A DNA stretch of 46,442 bases from an uncultured Eggerthella sp. (lineage in GTDB: Bacteria; Actinomycetota; Coriobacteriia; Coriobacteriales; Eggerthellaceae), in NCBI GenBank assembly GCA_900556585.1, contig USPD01000007.1, positions 1-46,442 on the forward strand, written 5' to 3'. Below, piece by piece: positions 24,010 to 32,866 of the stretch; positions within the stretch are counted from its first letter, which is position 1; every line of letters begins with the position of its first letter. Made by a program: the position numbers and the translations under genes. The notes beneath the pieces are model-generated. The model ran no database searches. It was not told the origin of the DNA and saw only the letters and a program-made list of their open reading frames with translations.

Positions 24010-25561
24010 TTCCCTGTTCCCCTCCTGAAGTATGGTGGCGACGACGAGGACGGCGATGGTTAGATCTCTGCTTTGCCTCGTTCGAAGCCGTCACACGATT
24101 ACGCTGTACTGATTTAGTTGTATGCTGTTCTGATTTTACAGGAGCATTACGTACTCCTGATGATTTTTGACCAGGCCTACGACGCGAACGCGCATCCGCA
24201 CGATCGCGCTTATCATGATTTTGGCTACCACGATCCGATTGCTTATCCATGCGATTAGAAGAAGCACGACGCTGTTTGCGCAAAGCCTTTTGCTTGCCAG
24301 CGCCTCCCTCAGAAGACGAACCTGACTGATGTTGTTTCGATTCGTTTCCTTCACCAGATTGTTTATCGCTTTTATCACGTCGCATACGGCGCCTCTGGCG
24401 AGACTCTTTATCGTTTTTACGGCCAGAAGATTCATTCGAAGATGCACCCCTACGCTGATCTGACGAATCGTTTTCTTCTTGACTTGCCTTTTTAATTTCA
24501 ACACTGCCATCAACAGAAAGCTCAACGCTACGACGGCGACGAGGTTTGCGATGAGTAGTGGCGGAATCATTTGAGTCTTCGTTGTGCAAATGCTTAATAA
24601 CACGAGCTTTAGGTTCTGCAAGCTTATCTTCAGTGGTAAATGAAGATACTTCTAAATCTGCCGCTGACGTTGAAGTAGTAAACATCGACAAAGGATCAAC
24701 AAGTACATACTTTTCGTATACTTCTTTACTGATGCGATTAGGGCGTTTTGCTTCGCCTGATATTTCCATTTCAGCAAGTGGCACTTTAATAGTCTTGCCA
24801 TCTTCAAGCTGTAAAGTAACACGCTCTAGCGGAACATTGATCTCCGTTACTTTTGCAAAACCATCAGGAATTTCGATTTTCGCACCATTTTTAGGAGCGC
24901 GAGCATTAACTTCTTTATATGCTTCATATTCGTAGCGCAAACAACACATTAATCTACCGCAACAGCCAGATATTTTCTGAGGGTTAAGCGATAAGTTCTG
25001 TTCCTTTGCCATGCGAATAGAAACGGGTGAAAATTCTCCGCCCATGCGAGCGCAGCATAATTCTTGACCGCAATGGCCTAAGCCGCCAATCATACGCGCG
25101 CCGTCTCGAACACCAATCTGACGCATGTCAACACGCACATGAAATACGCTTGCCAATTTGCGAACAAGATCACGAAAATCTATGCGTTCTTCCGATTCAA
25201 AATAAAATACTGCCTTATCACCATCAAACAAAAACTCAACCATAACGGGACGCATTTGTTCATTCGTTTCAGCAGCAAGTTCTTTAAATGTTGAAAGTGC
25301 TTCTTCGCCTTTTTGGCGCAATTCATCTGCTCGCTCAATATCTGCCTCATCCGCAATGCGGAGTACTGGCTTTAAGGGCGATTTAAGCTGAGCAATCATT
25401 TCATCGCTAACTTCCATGATGTCTGCCGTAGCAACACCAAATTCCGAACCACGTTCGGTACTTACGATGACATGGTCGCCCGCACATACAGTATGTTCAG
25501 CTGGATCAAACCATAAAACACGAGTTCCAGCTTGAAGTTTAATGGGGGTTACCCGAACCAT
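23999..25561 (-). CDS. ricT: PSP1-domain protein RicT (YaaT-like) with a long basic tail
   Basis: RicT is a member of the Y-complex in Bacillus, which tunes RNase Y and mRNA processing. The N-terminal 270 residues are the PSP1 domain, with the Cys sets GHCGQELCC and ISGCCGRLMCCLRYE that hold iron-sulfur clusters in the Bacillus complex. From about residue 320 to the end at 520 the sequence is disordered and rich in Arg, Lys, Ser and Gln, unlike Bacillus RicT, which ends near 275. The tail could bind RNA or ribosomes. It overlaps holB by 23 nt and pncB by 11 nt. The tmk-holB-ricT order is the same as in Bacillus. The ATG at 25561 has GAGAGG upstream. Confidence 0.93.
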   Translation of the reverse strand: MVRVTPIKLQAGTRVLWFDPAEHTVCAGDHVIVSTERGSEFGVATADIMEVSDEMIAQLKSPLKPVLRIADEADIERADELRQKGEEALSTFKELAAETNEQMRPVMVEFLFDGDKAVFYFESEERIDFRDLVRKLASVFHVRVDMRQIGVRDGARMIGGLGHCGQELCCARMGGEFSPVSIRMAKEQNLSLNPQKISGCCGRLMCCLRYEYEAYKEVNARAPKNGAKIEIPDGFAKVTEINVPLERVTLQLEDGKTIKVPLAEMEISGEAKRPNRISKEVYEKYVLVDPLSMFTTSTSAADLEVSSFTTEDKLAEPKARVIKHLHNEDSNDSATTHRKPRRRRSVELSVDGSVEIKKASQEENDSSDQRRGASSNESSGRKNDKESRQRRRMRRDKSDKQSGEGNESKQHQSGSSSEGGAGKQKALRKQRRASSNRMDKQSDRGSQNHDKRDRADARSRRRPGQKSSGVRNAPVKSEQHTTKSVQRNRVTASNEAKQRSNHRRPRRRHHTSGGEQGNAE

Positions 25562-26669
25562 GTAAAACCTCTCTTATCGAAAAAAGAAGTGCATCTAAAC
25601 ACGTCTCTGGAGAAACATTATAACTAAGCGCCTCATCCGTCCTGTATGCTTCACGCAATGCGCTCATGATGCCCGCATAGCTCACCCGCTGTGCAGCACG
25701 CTCAAGCGCTTCTTTTTGATCAACATTAATGACTAAATCAGGCGTTCCCGAAACAATCATTAAAACATCACGTAACCAGGAGCGAATTATTGACGTCATT
25801 TGCCCAAGTGATTCTTTCGTTGCCATAGTAAGCGTACGCTTATGACGAAGTTCAATCTGCTTGAGGGCTGATTTTGTTAGAAAGTCAGCAGACTCTGCCA
25901 ATTCCTCACTTTGCTGTGTGCGTACATTATCAAGCGGAGCTTTTGAACGCTCTATTAATTCTGCGGCATATTCCAAAACATCACGCGGATCACTTAACTC
26001 CAAATTGGAAAGAACTTCCATTACACGTGCGCGAAATTCTGAACGCTCAGCACTTTTAGCAAACATCATAGCGCGCGTGATAGAACCATTGCATGCCTCG
26101 ATTGCAATGCGCGCCTGCTGAGCAGTTACTCCTGTTTTTTGAGAAAGAATTCCCGCTGCTTCGCTTGAAGGAATATGACGGAAAGGAACTACCTGGCAGC
26201 GTGAAACGATAGTAGGTAGCACAGCCTCGCGTGTACGACCAAGTAAAATAAACGTTATGCCAGGAGCAGGTTCTTCAAGTGTTTTAAGAAATGCATTGGC
26301 AGCGCTCGTACCAAGCAAATCAACACGATCCAAAATATATACTTTGCCCTGTGCGCGAACAGGAGCTAGCGAGACACTAGAAACAATTTCGCGAATTTGC
26401 TCAATCAAATATCCTTGAGCGCCTTCAGGTGAATAGAAATGAACATCTGGATGTTTGCGACGCTCTATGCGGCGGCAATCATCACAGGTTCGGCAGCCAT
26501 GATCTTTGCACAGCAATGCTTGTGCAAATGCATAAGCGGCTGCTGTTTTGTTTGAGCCCGCAGGACCCGTAAACAAATAAGCATGACTTACGCGGCCAGA
26601 AGCAAGCGAAGCACGAAAGAATTCGCGAACGCGAGGCTGTCCATATATACCATCAAATACATCTGCCAC
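25539..26669 (-). CDS. holB: DNA polymerase III delta prime subunit
   Basis: A clamp-loader subunit of the AAA+ fold. YLFTGPAGSNKTAAA carries a P-loop-like motif, a four-Cys zinc module CKDHGCRTCDDC is at about residues 54-65, ILDRVDLL is the Walker B region, and TIVSRCQ is the SRC motif. The 376 aa length is slightly long. The start is GTG at 26669 with only a weak AGG upstream. It lies 21 nt after tmk and overlaps ricT, a very common arrangement. The P-loop has the GxxxxNKT form, so nucleotide binding may be kept or partial. Confidence 0.93.
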   Translation of the reverse strand: MADVFDGIYGQPRVREFFRASLASGRVSHAYLFTGPAGSNKTAAAYAFAQALLCKDHGCRTCDDCRRIERRKHPDVHFYSPEGAQGYLIEQIREIVSSVSLAPVRAQGKVYILDRVDLLGTSAANAFLKTLEEPAPGITFILLGRTREAVLPTIVSRCQVVPFRHIPSSEAAGILSQKTGVTAQQARIAIEACNGSITRAMMFAKSAERSEFRARVMEVLSNLELSDPRDVLEYAAELIERSKAPLDNVRTQQSEELAESADFLTKSALKQIELRHKRTLTMATKESLGQMTSIIRSWLRDVLMIVSGTPDLVINVDQKEALERAAQRVSYAGIMSALREAYRTDEALSYNVSPETCLDALLFSIREVLHGSGNPH

Positions 26670-26690
26670 GTTTTAAGCCTGCCATCTAGT

Positions 26691-27437
26691 CTATTCAGCC
26701 ATATCAATCTGGGCTTTTTTATTAGTATTACGTTCTAGGATTGCATCAAAAAAGCCCGGTTCCCAAACATTGCTATCTGGACCCCAACCAAATACATCTG
26801 CCAATTCAGTAAAAATTGCACGAGCTGTTTCATCTTTAGATCCAGCCGAAGAAACCACTCGGATACGGGCAGGATTTTCAGCTGCCAAATGTTTGAAAGC
26901 GGCATTTACCCGCGCGTGAAAATCAACTCCAGCCTGTTCCAGGCGATCAGCGTCTCCATGGTGCGTCGCGCGATCAAGCCCCACTTCTGCTGAAGCTTCC
27001 GTAGTAAGCAAAATGGTGCGACAAGGATGAACACCCTGGCAAGCAAATATATTTGCCTGGCGAACGAAAGATAACGGAAGCCCTCTTCCGTATGCTTGAT
27101 ACGCAATAGTTGAATCATAAAAACGATCCAGCAATACCACAGCCCCACGCGCCAGAGCAGGTATTATTACCTCTTTTACAATTTGGGCGCGTGCCGCCTC
27201 ATAAAGCAGCAACTCAGTTTGATCAGACATATCCGAATTGTCAGGATCAAGAAGAATGGAACGCAGGGTTTCCCCTATAGGCGTTCCGCCTGGCTCACGC
27301 AAACAAAGCACTTCGTAGCCCATGGCACGAAGACACATTGCTAAAAAGGTGATGTGGGTGGTTTTACCTGCACCATCGCCACCTTCAAAGGTAATAAAAA
27401 TTCCTGGTCCTACTGATGTATCTTGTGTACTGGTCAC
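26691..27437 (-). CDS. tmk: Thymidylate kinase
   Basis: It phosphorylates dTMP to dTDP. The P-loop GGDGAGKTT, the DRFYDSTIAYQAYGRGL motif for substrate binding and the lid region TILLTTEASAEVGLDRA are clear. An in-frame TTG at 27452 would overlap the fumB stop but has no ribosome site. GTG at 27437 has TAGGA six bases upstream and is preferred, giving 248 aa; the family is about 210, the rest being a C-terminal extension after the LADVFGWG region. With thyX in the same window it completes the pathway to dTDP. Confidence 0.93.
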   Translation of the reverse strand: MTSTQDTSVGPGIFITFEGGDGAGKTTHITFLAMCLRAMGYEVLCLREPGGTPIGETLRSILLDPDNSDMSDQTELLLYEAARAQIVKEVIIPALARGAVVLLDRFYDSTIAYQAYGRGLPLSFVRQANIFACQGVHPCRTILLTTEASAEVGLDRATHHGDADRLEQAGVDFHARVNAAFKHLAAENPARIRVVSSAGSKDETARAIFTELADVFGWGPDSNVWEPGFFDAILERNTNKKAQIDMAE

Positions 27438-27448
27438 GCGCAATCCTA

Positions 27449-27991
27449 TCAATCAAGAGAATAGATATTGTTGCCTTCAACATCTATGCCCACAAACACC
27501 GGAAAATCAGTTACCTCAATCTTGCGAAGAGCTTCGGTTCCAAGGTCGTCGTATGCTAAGGTTTCGCAAGACGTTACGCATTTTGCAAGATAAGCTGCCG
27601 CACCGCCAACTGCAACAAAATAAACCCCCTGATTTTTCATGCACGCCTTACGCACATCTTCGGAGCGCGTACCTTTTCCCACTGTTGCAGCAATGCCGCA
27701 ATCCATAAGATGTGGTGCTGCAAAATCCATACGGGAAGCGGTAGTAGGCCCAATTGCCCCAAAAGGACGCCCCGCAGCCGATGGTGTAGGGCCTGCATAA
27801 AAAATGATTTGGCCCTCTAACCCGTAGGGCAATGTAGTGCTATCGCCCATTTCATCAAGCAATCGTTGATGACCCGCATCACGCAAGGTGTACAAAGGTC
27901 CCGTGAGTAAACAAGCCTGGCCAGCCTTGAGCGTTTTAATTTGTTCCCTATCAAGAGGAAGAGTAATAGGCAAAGGTTCTTCTAAACTCAT
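27449..27991 (-). CDS. fumB: Class I fumarate hydratase beta subunit (or tartrate dehydratase beta)
   Basis: This is the C-terminal half of an iron-sulfur fumarase, encoded as a separate 180-aa subunit. Visible features are LLTGPLYTLRDAGHQRL, YAGPTPSAAGRPFGAIGPTTASRMD and GVYFVAVGGAAA. It pairs with the alpha subunit encoded 2 nt upstream, and together they hydrate fumarate to malate. Tartrate dehydratase has the same architecture, but the adjacent malate dehydrogenase favours fumarase. The ATG at 27991 has AGGAG upstream. The gene symbol is by subunit order only. Confidence 0.9.
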   Translation of the reverse strand: MSLEEPLPITLPLDREQIKTLKAGQACLLTGPLYTLRDAGHQRLLDEMGDSTTLPYGLEGQIIFYAGPTPSAAGRPFGAIGPTTASRMDFAAPHLMDCGIAATVGKGTRSEDVRKACMKNQGVYFVAVGGAAAYLAKCVTSCETLAYDDLGTEALRKIEVTDFPVFVGIDVEGNNIYSLD

Positions 27992-27993
27992 GA

Positions 27994-28914
27994 TTACTCC
28001 TCTTCCTTGCTTGACGTTTCAACTAACTGGCTCAATTCTCTGGACATTTCTTGAGGTAATTCCAAGCAATCCAGTTCAACCGTAGCACGACGCATGGCAG
28101 AACATCCCATATTTACCGCCACTGGAAGTGCTGCAATATGACAAGGTGCCGTTTCCACGCGAACGCCAAGCGCTGTAGTGCATCCACCTAAAGCCCCTGC
28201 TCCAATACCTGTGGCATTGATTGCTGAGAGAAGCGCAGCTTCAAAAGCAGCTACTTCAGGATTTGAATGATTTTGTCCAAGGGGACGCATGAGCGCATGC
28301 TTTGCTAGCCCGCCAACCTTATCAAACGTTGCGCCAACCCCTACTCCTACGATAAGAGGAGGACACGCGTTAGCCGCTTTTTCACGAACGCATTGAAGCA
28401 CCGTATCAATAATTCCTTGCTTACCAGCACTCGGTGTAAGCATTACAACGCGACTTGCATTGTCAGAACCGCCACCTTTTAGCATTACATGCAAACGGGC
28501 AACTCCCGGTTCATCAACATAATGGATTTCGCAAAATGCTGGAGTGTTGTCACCAGAATTTTCACGGTTTAACAGAGCGTCCTTAACAACCGATTTACGC
28601 AAACGCGCATTTTCGTATGACTGCGCAACAGCTTCGTTCACGCGTGACAGTACATCACCGGGAACTAACACATCATAACCTACCTCAAGGCAAACCCACA
28701 CAGTGCCTGTATCTTGACAGATTGGCACATGATCTTGTGCCGCAATGCGAGCATTTTCGATAAGCTGATCAAGCACAATACGAGCGCGATCACCTGTTTC
28801 AACTTCACGTGCCGTCATAAGTCCCGCAAGAATATCATCGGGCAGTTGACTAGCAAGCTTTGGAATAAGTAAAGCCAGCGCGTTGTACACGCTGGCAGAT
28901 GTTACTACTTTCAT
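27994..28914 (-). CDS. fumA: Class I fumarate hydratase alpha subunit
   Basis: The catalytic iron-sulfur subunit. PICQDTGTVWV carries the first cluster Cys, and further Cys follow in CPPLIVGVGVGATFD and in NMGCSA. The length of about 306 aa is normal for the split form. An ATG at 28926 is directly adjacent to AAAGG, too close for initiation, while ATG at 28914 lies 11 nt after AAAGGA and is preferred; both are in frame. It is transcribed right after mdh (40 nt) and followed by the beta subunit, so malate, fumarate and oxaloacetate interconversion is one unit. Confidence 0.92.
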   Translation of the reverse strand: MKVVTSASVYNALALLIPKLASQLPDDILAGLMTAREVETGDRARIVLDQLIENARIAAQDHVPICQDTGTVWVCLEVGYDVLVPGDVLSRVNEAVAQSYENARLRKSVVKDALLNRENSGDNTPAFCEIHYVDEPGVARLHVMLKGGGSDNASRVVMLTPSAGKQGIIDTVLQCVREKAANACPPLIVGVGVGATFDKVGGLAKHALMRPLGQNHSNPEVAAFEAALLSAINATGIGAGALGGCTTALGVRVETAPCHIAALPVAVNMGCSAMRRATVELDCLELPQEMSRELSQLVETSSKEEE

Positions 28915-28954
28915 GCGATTAGACATCCTTTACAGATATCCTGATTCTTTATTC

Positions 28955-29878
28955 TTACTCAGGAAGATTTTCCAAGCCCTTTTTAACGCTTGCAGCGGAT
29001 TCTTGAAGGGCTGCCATTTCTTCATCAGTTAAATCAAATTCAACAATTTCTTCAACGCCGTTTTTGCCTAAACGGGTAGGAATGTTCATATACAAATCAT
29101 GAAGGCCATATTCGCCATCAATGTAAGAACAAACGCTCATAACTTCTTTTGAATCAGTAAGAATAGCCTCTACCATCTTAGCGATAGATGCGCCAGGCGC
29201 ATAATAAGCAGAACCCGTCTTAAGGTACCCAACAACTTCAGCGCCACCCTTAGTACAACGCTTAGTTACTTCTTCAATTTCTTCAGCAGAAAGCAGCTCA
29301 GTAATTGGAGTACCCTTAACCTTGGTATAACGAGGCCAGCATACCATGCCTTCACCGTGTGCACCCAAAGCCCATGCTTCAACATCCGCTGGGTCGCAAC
29401 CAAGCTTTTCACATACCGCAAACGAAAGACGGGAAGAGTCCAAAACGCCACCCATGCCCATCAGACGATTTGCCGGAAGGCCAGACTTCTTAAAAGCAAG
29501 ATACGTCATAACATCAAGCGGATTAGTTACGCAGATATAAATTGCATTAGGAGAAGCCTCCATGGCCTGTTCGATAACTGAAGACATAATGCCAGAGTTA
29601 ACACCGAGCAAGTCTTCACGAGTCATACCAGGCTTACGAGCAATACCTGCCGTAATAACAACGACATCTGAATCCTTTGTGGCTTCGTAGTCATTAGTGC
29701 CTGTTACAGAAACGGTGAACTTTTCAACAGAGCGCATATGCATCATATCAAGCGCTTTGCCCTGAGGAAGACCATCTGCCACATCAACCAAAACTACGTC
29801 AGCAAGATTTTTTGAAGCGATGATGTGCGCAGCGGTTGCTCCAACGTTACCCGCACCTACGATAGTAACTTTGCTCAT
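28955..29878 (-). CDS. mdh: Malate dehydrogenase
   Basis: An LDH-like NAD-dependent dehydrogenase of 307 aa. The Rossmann loop is IVGAGNVGA, and the active-site loop GIARKPGMTREDLL has Arg where lactate dehydrogenases have Gln, indicating malate/oxaloacetate specificity. The catalytic HGEGMV follows ALGA, and VTNPLDVMTY is the typical stretch. The ATG at 29878 has AAAGGAG upstream, and a promoter lies about 75 nt before the start. It is the first gene of the mdh-fumA-fumB-tmk-holB-ricT-pncB run. Confidence 0.96.
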   Translation of the reverse strand: MSKVTIVGAGNVGATAAHIIASKNLADVVLVDVADGLPQGKALDMMHMRSVEKFTVSVTGTNDYEATKDSDVVVITAGIARKPGMTREDLLGVNSGIMSSVIEQAMEASPNAIYICVTNPLDVMTYLAFKKSGLPANRLMGMGGVLDSSRLSFAVCEKLGCDPADVEAWALGAHGEGMVCWPRYTKVKGTPITELLSAEEIEEVTKRCTKGGAEVVGYLKTGSAYYAPGASIAKMVEAILTDSKEVMSVCSYIDGEYGLHDLYMNIPTRLGKNGVEEIVEFDLTDEEMAALQESAASVKKGLENLPE

Positions 29879-29953
29879 ATTCTTAGCTCCTTTTAGAACA
29901 GTTTAAATTGTTTATCCGTTCACACGTATCCTATTAAGCACGCGCTAACTTCT

Positions 29954-29983
29954 ATTATCGTACTTTTTCTTATATCTAGACAA
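29954..29983 (-). promoter_or_regulatory. Promoter upstream of mdh
   Basis: On minus TTGTCT (29978-29983) and GATAAT (29954-29959) are separated by 18 nt. The -10 matches consensus at five of six positions. It fits as the start of the mdh-fumarase transcript. Confidence 0.5.
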
Positions 29984-29989
29984 GTAAAG

Positions 29990-30139
29990 CTTGCAAACCG
30001 AAAGGTTTACTTGGAGTTTACGTACAAAATTACAAAGCTTGCTTGGGATTTGCTCGAAGTTTGTTTGCAAACCAAGGCTTACTCGAGGTTTATCTATAAA
30101 ACCGAAAGGTTTGTTTGAGGCTTGCCTCCAAGCCTCAAA
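29990..30139. repeat. Degenerate repeat cluster with stem-loops between mdh and topA
   Basis: AAACC-GAAA-GGTTT occurs at 29995-30008 and again at 30099-30112. A stem of 11 bp, TTTGAGGCTTG/CAAGCCTCAAA around CCTC, lies at 30114-30139, directly beyond the topA stop codon. The stretch between repeats the pattern TTGCAAACC...GGTTTA...TACAAAA in degenerate form near 29991 and 30064. The last hairpin probably serves as the topA 3' end, although it has no T-run. The remainder resembles an intergenic repetitive element. Confidence 0.55.
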
Positions 30140-30148
30140 GCTCTTTGT

Positions 30149-32701
30149 TTACTCACTTTTAGCTTTACTTGCCGCTTTCTTGCCCGACGATGACTTGGTA
30201 GATTTCTTCGCACCAGACTTCGCTTTTTTGCCTGTTGTCTTCGTAGCTTTTTCCTGCTTTGCCGCCGCCTTCTTTTCCTTTGCTTCTTCTTTAGCAGGAC
30301 AATTGAAATTAGGGCACAGCTTCCAAGGACCACGATTGGTGGTAACTATCACCATAGGAGCGCCGCAGCTTTCGCATACTTCGTCAGTTGCGGTAAGGGC
30401 ACCATATTGAGGAAGCGGATAGCCCGTATTGCATTCATCGTAATTATCACAACGAATAAAGCGCTTTAAGGTGCGAGGGTTTTTACGTGCAATAAGCTTG
30501 GCATGCTTTCCCTGAGCTGCACAGGTTGGGCATTCTCCTACAACCAAGTCAGGTTCCTTGTTGGTCTCACATTCTGGATCAATACACAGCACTCGTGGCT
30601 TTGAACGAAATGCCGTAACTTTGATTTGAGGCATTCCGCACACAGGGCATTTTTCTTCCATTGCCTCAATTTTGCCTTTCGGAAGCGGATAGGTAACATC
30701 ACATTCCGGCCAACCTGAACAACCAATAAACATTGATCGGGTTTTTTGAGAAGTTCGCAGTTGCAAATCTTTGCCACATTTTGGACAAGGACCAACATAA
30801 GCATCGGCGGCAACTGCATCTGCCAAGGCATCTTTTACCTCCTCGGAATGAGGAAGCAAATCAGCAAGCTGCTCTGAAAGCAAATTGCGCGAGTTCATAA
30901 CAACTTCGCTTTTGGTTTTTTCACCAACTGCGATGTTGTCCATTTCCTCTTCAAGTTCCGCTGTCATTTCAGGATGCGTAATATGAGGCGCGAACTTATC
31001 AAGCGCATCACACACTGCCATTCCGAGCTGAGAAGGCTCAATAGGGTCATTCTGAATATATTTAACTGTGTACAAACGCTCAATAATAGAGTGGCGCGTA
31101 GATTTAGTACCAAGGCCAAGCTTTTCCATTTCCTGGATAAGCTTACCCTGAGAATAACGAGCAGGGGGTTCGGTTTGTTTTTTGGTGCATGTTGCGCCCC
31201 TGAAAGTAATTTCTTGACCTTCGGCCAATATTGGAAGCTGCTCGTCTTTTTTCAGACCATACGGATAAATTGCACGGAAGCCTGGCTTTACCAGCACATC
31301 ACCCTTTGCCACAAAAGGCTCGCCCTGTACATCAAGCGTTACCTTCGTGCCTTCTACAACCGCTGCCTCAGATAGTGTAGCCATAAATCGGCGAGCAATA
31401 AGGTTATAAAGTTTATATTCTGCAGGCGCCAAATCATCAGGAGTAGCACTTGCAGTTGGATAAATTGGAGGATGGTCGGTCGTTTCCTTTTTACCGCGCG
31501 TAGCCTTCAACGTTCCTTTTTTAAGTAGCTCTTCACAATAAGGTTTATATGCAGGATTGCCCATAATTTTGTGAAGCGTATCAGCTAAATCCAAGGAAGA
31601 TGGATACACCGTATTGTCTACACGAGGATAGCTGATATAACCATCCATATACAGACTCTCAGCAATACGCATGGTTCGCGCAGGAGATAAGCCTTCTGCG
31701 GAAGCTGCAGCCATAAGGCTTGTAGTATTGAATGGAACAGGAGGAGCCACACTACGCTTGCGCTTTGTTATTTCTGAAACGCGCGCAGAAGTAGCGCCTT
31801 CGATATGCTGCATCACTGCAGTAGCGGCATCTTCCGATTTAAAGCGAGCAGTTGCATGAGGGGCACTAAATTCGTCATCCCCCTCACCAAAATCCGCCTT
31901 GATAACCCAGTAATCTTCAGGAATAAATGCTAAACGCTCACGTTCACGCGCAACAATTAACGCCAATGTTGGCGTTTGAACACGGCCCGAAGAACGCACA
32001 TTGCCATAACCGGCAAATTTTACCAACGTAAGATAGCGCGTTAAAACCGCACCCCAAATTAAGTCAATGTCTTGACGCGATGCACCTGCACTTGCCAAAT
32101 TAGTATCAAGCGTCACTAAATTATTAAACGCATGAGTAATTTCTTCTTTAGTAAAAGCGGAATAACGTGCACGGGATACAGGTGCCGTATCGTTTACTTC
32201 TTTAATGCACGAAAGAGCATCTGAACCGATAAGTTCACCTTCACGGTCAAAGTCTGTTGCGATAACGATTGAATCAGCCTTTTTAGCTAAGTTCTTTAAC
32301 GAACGGATGATGTCTTTTTCTTTAGGACGTTTTTCAATAGGCGCATATACCAAGTAAGGCAGCGCATCCATTTTCCAAGCTTTAAGTTCTACCCCATCTT
32401 CAGTAAAGGGCTTTTTCTTCTTAAATGGTGGCTTAGGCAGGGACTTAGGAATGTCTGCATCCATAAGTTCACCATCTGCATTAACGCCACGCCAACCGCC
32501 ACGTTTGCGATATACCAATGCGGTTGCGAAGTCAGGCTCTAAAATATGACCTCGCAAACCAATTGTTACCCAATCTTCGCCATCAACCGTAAAACGATAT
32601 ACAGGCGTTGAATATACTTTGTCAGCTTTCGGCTTAGTTGCACCTAATAAATCTGCAATTTTTTGAGCCGCGTCATTTTTTTCGGTTACCACCAGTTTCA
32701 C
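30149..32701 (-). CDS. topA: DNA topoisomerase I (type IA), archaeal-like variant
   Basis: It relaxes negative supercoils by single-strand passage. The N-terminal TOPRIM domain carries DFDRE at 150-154. The catalytic region reads GYISYPRVDNTVYP with Tyr358 as the likely active residue, in place of the bacterial YxRTDS form. This wording, together with the ribbon CDNYDECNTGYPLPQYG, is what I associate with archaeal-type TopA. At least four Cys4 zinc ribbons follow from about residue 650, and the protein ends in a Lys/Ala/Ser-rich tail of about 45 residues that may hold DNA. The start is GTG at 32701 with AAAGGAGG at good spacing. Length 850 aa. No other type IA gene is visible here. Confidence 0.93.
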   Translation of the reverse strand: MKLVVTEKNDAAQKIADLLGATKPKADKVYSTPVYRFTVDGEDWVTIGLRGHILEPDFATALVYRKRGGWRGVNADGELMDADIPKSLPKPPFKKKKPFTEDGVELKAWKMDALPYLVYAPIEKRPKEKDIIRSLKNLAKKADSIVIATDFDREGELIGSDALSCIKEVNDTAPVSRARYSAFTKEEITHAFNNLVTLDTNLASAGASRQDIDLIWGAVLTRYLTLVKFAGYGNVRSSGRVQTPTLALIVARERERLAFIPEDYWVIKADFGEGDDEFSAPHATARFKSEDAATAVMQHIEGATSARVSEITKRKRSVAPPVPFNTTSLMAAASAEGLSPARTMRIAESLYMDGYISYPRVDNTVYPSSLDLADTLHKIMGNPAYKPYCEELLKKGTLKATRGKKETTDHPPIYPTASATPDDLAPAEYKLYNLIARRFMATLSEAAVVEGTKVTLDVQGEPFVAKGDVLVKPGFRAIYPYGLKKDEQLPILAEGQEITFRGATCTKKQTEPPARYSQGKLIQEMEKLGLGTKSTRHSIIERLYTVKYIQNDPIEPSQLGMAVCDALDKFAPHITHPEMTAELEEEMDNIAVGEKTKSEVVMNSRNLLSEQLADLLPHSEEVKDALADAVAADAYVGPCPKCGKDLQLRTSQKTRSMFIGCSGWPECDVTYPLPKGKIEAMEEKCPVCGMPQIKVTAFRSKPRVLCIDPECETNKEPDLVVGECPTCAAQGKHAKLIARKNPRTLKRFIRCDNYDECNTGYPLPQYGALTATDEVCESCGAPMVIVTTNRGPWKLCPNFNCPAKEEAKEKKAAAKQEKATKTTGKKAKSGAKKSTKSSSGKKAASKAKSE

Positions 32702-32809
32702 GCGGTTCCTCCTTTACGTTCACACGATTTATACCCCGATATCGAATATTTACGTGTGCGGGGATTACCTTTAAATATCTACGATTAGCCTGCGCAACGT
32801 TTAACCTTT

Positions 32810-32839
32810 TACGGTACGCAAGTTAGCCGCAGTACCGTA
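32810..32839. repeat. Inverted repeat downstream of the DUF1385 gene
   Basis: TACGGTAC (32810-32817) and GTACCGTA (32832-32839) are perfect 8-bp arms with a 14-nt loop. It lies between the DUF1385 stop and the topA start and has no T-run on minus. It could be a weak 3' end or an operator for topA. Confidence 0.4.
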
Positions 32840-32866
32840 CAGGATACACGAATTTGTAGTAAGAAC

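Noticed and set aside
32810..32839. Terminator between the DUF1385 gene and topA
   Set aside because: The hairpin has a long loop and no T-run on the transcribed strand, so I list it only as an inverted repeat.
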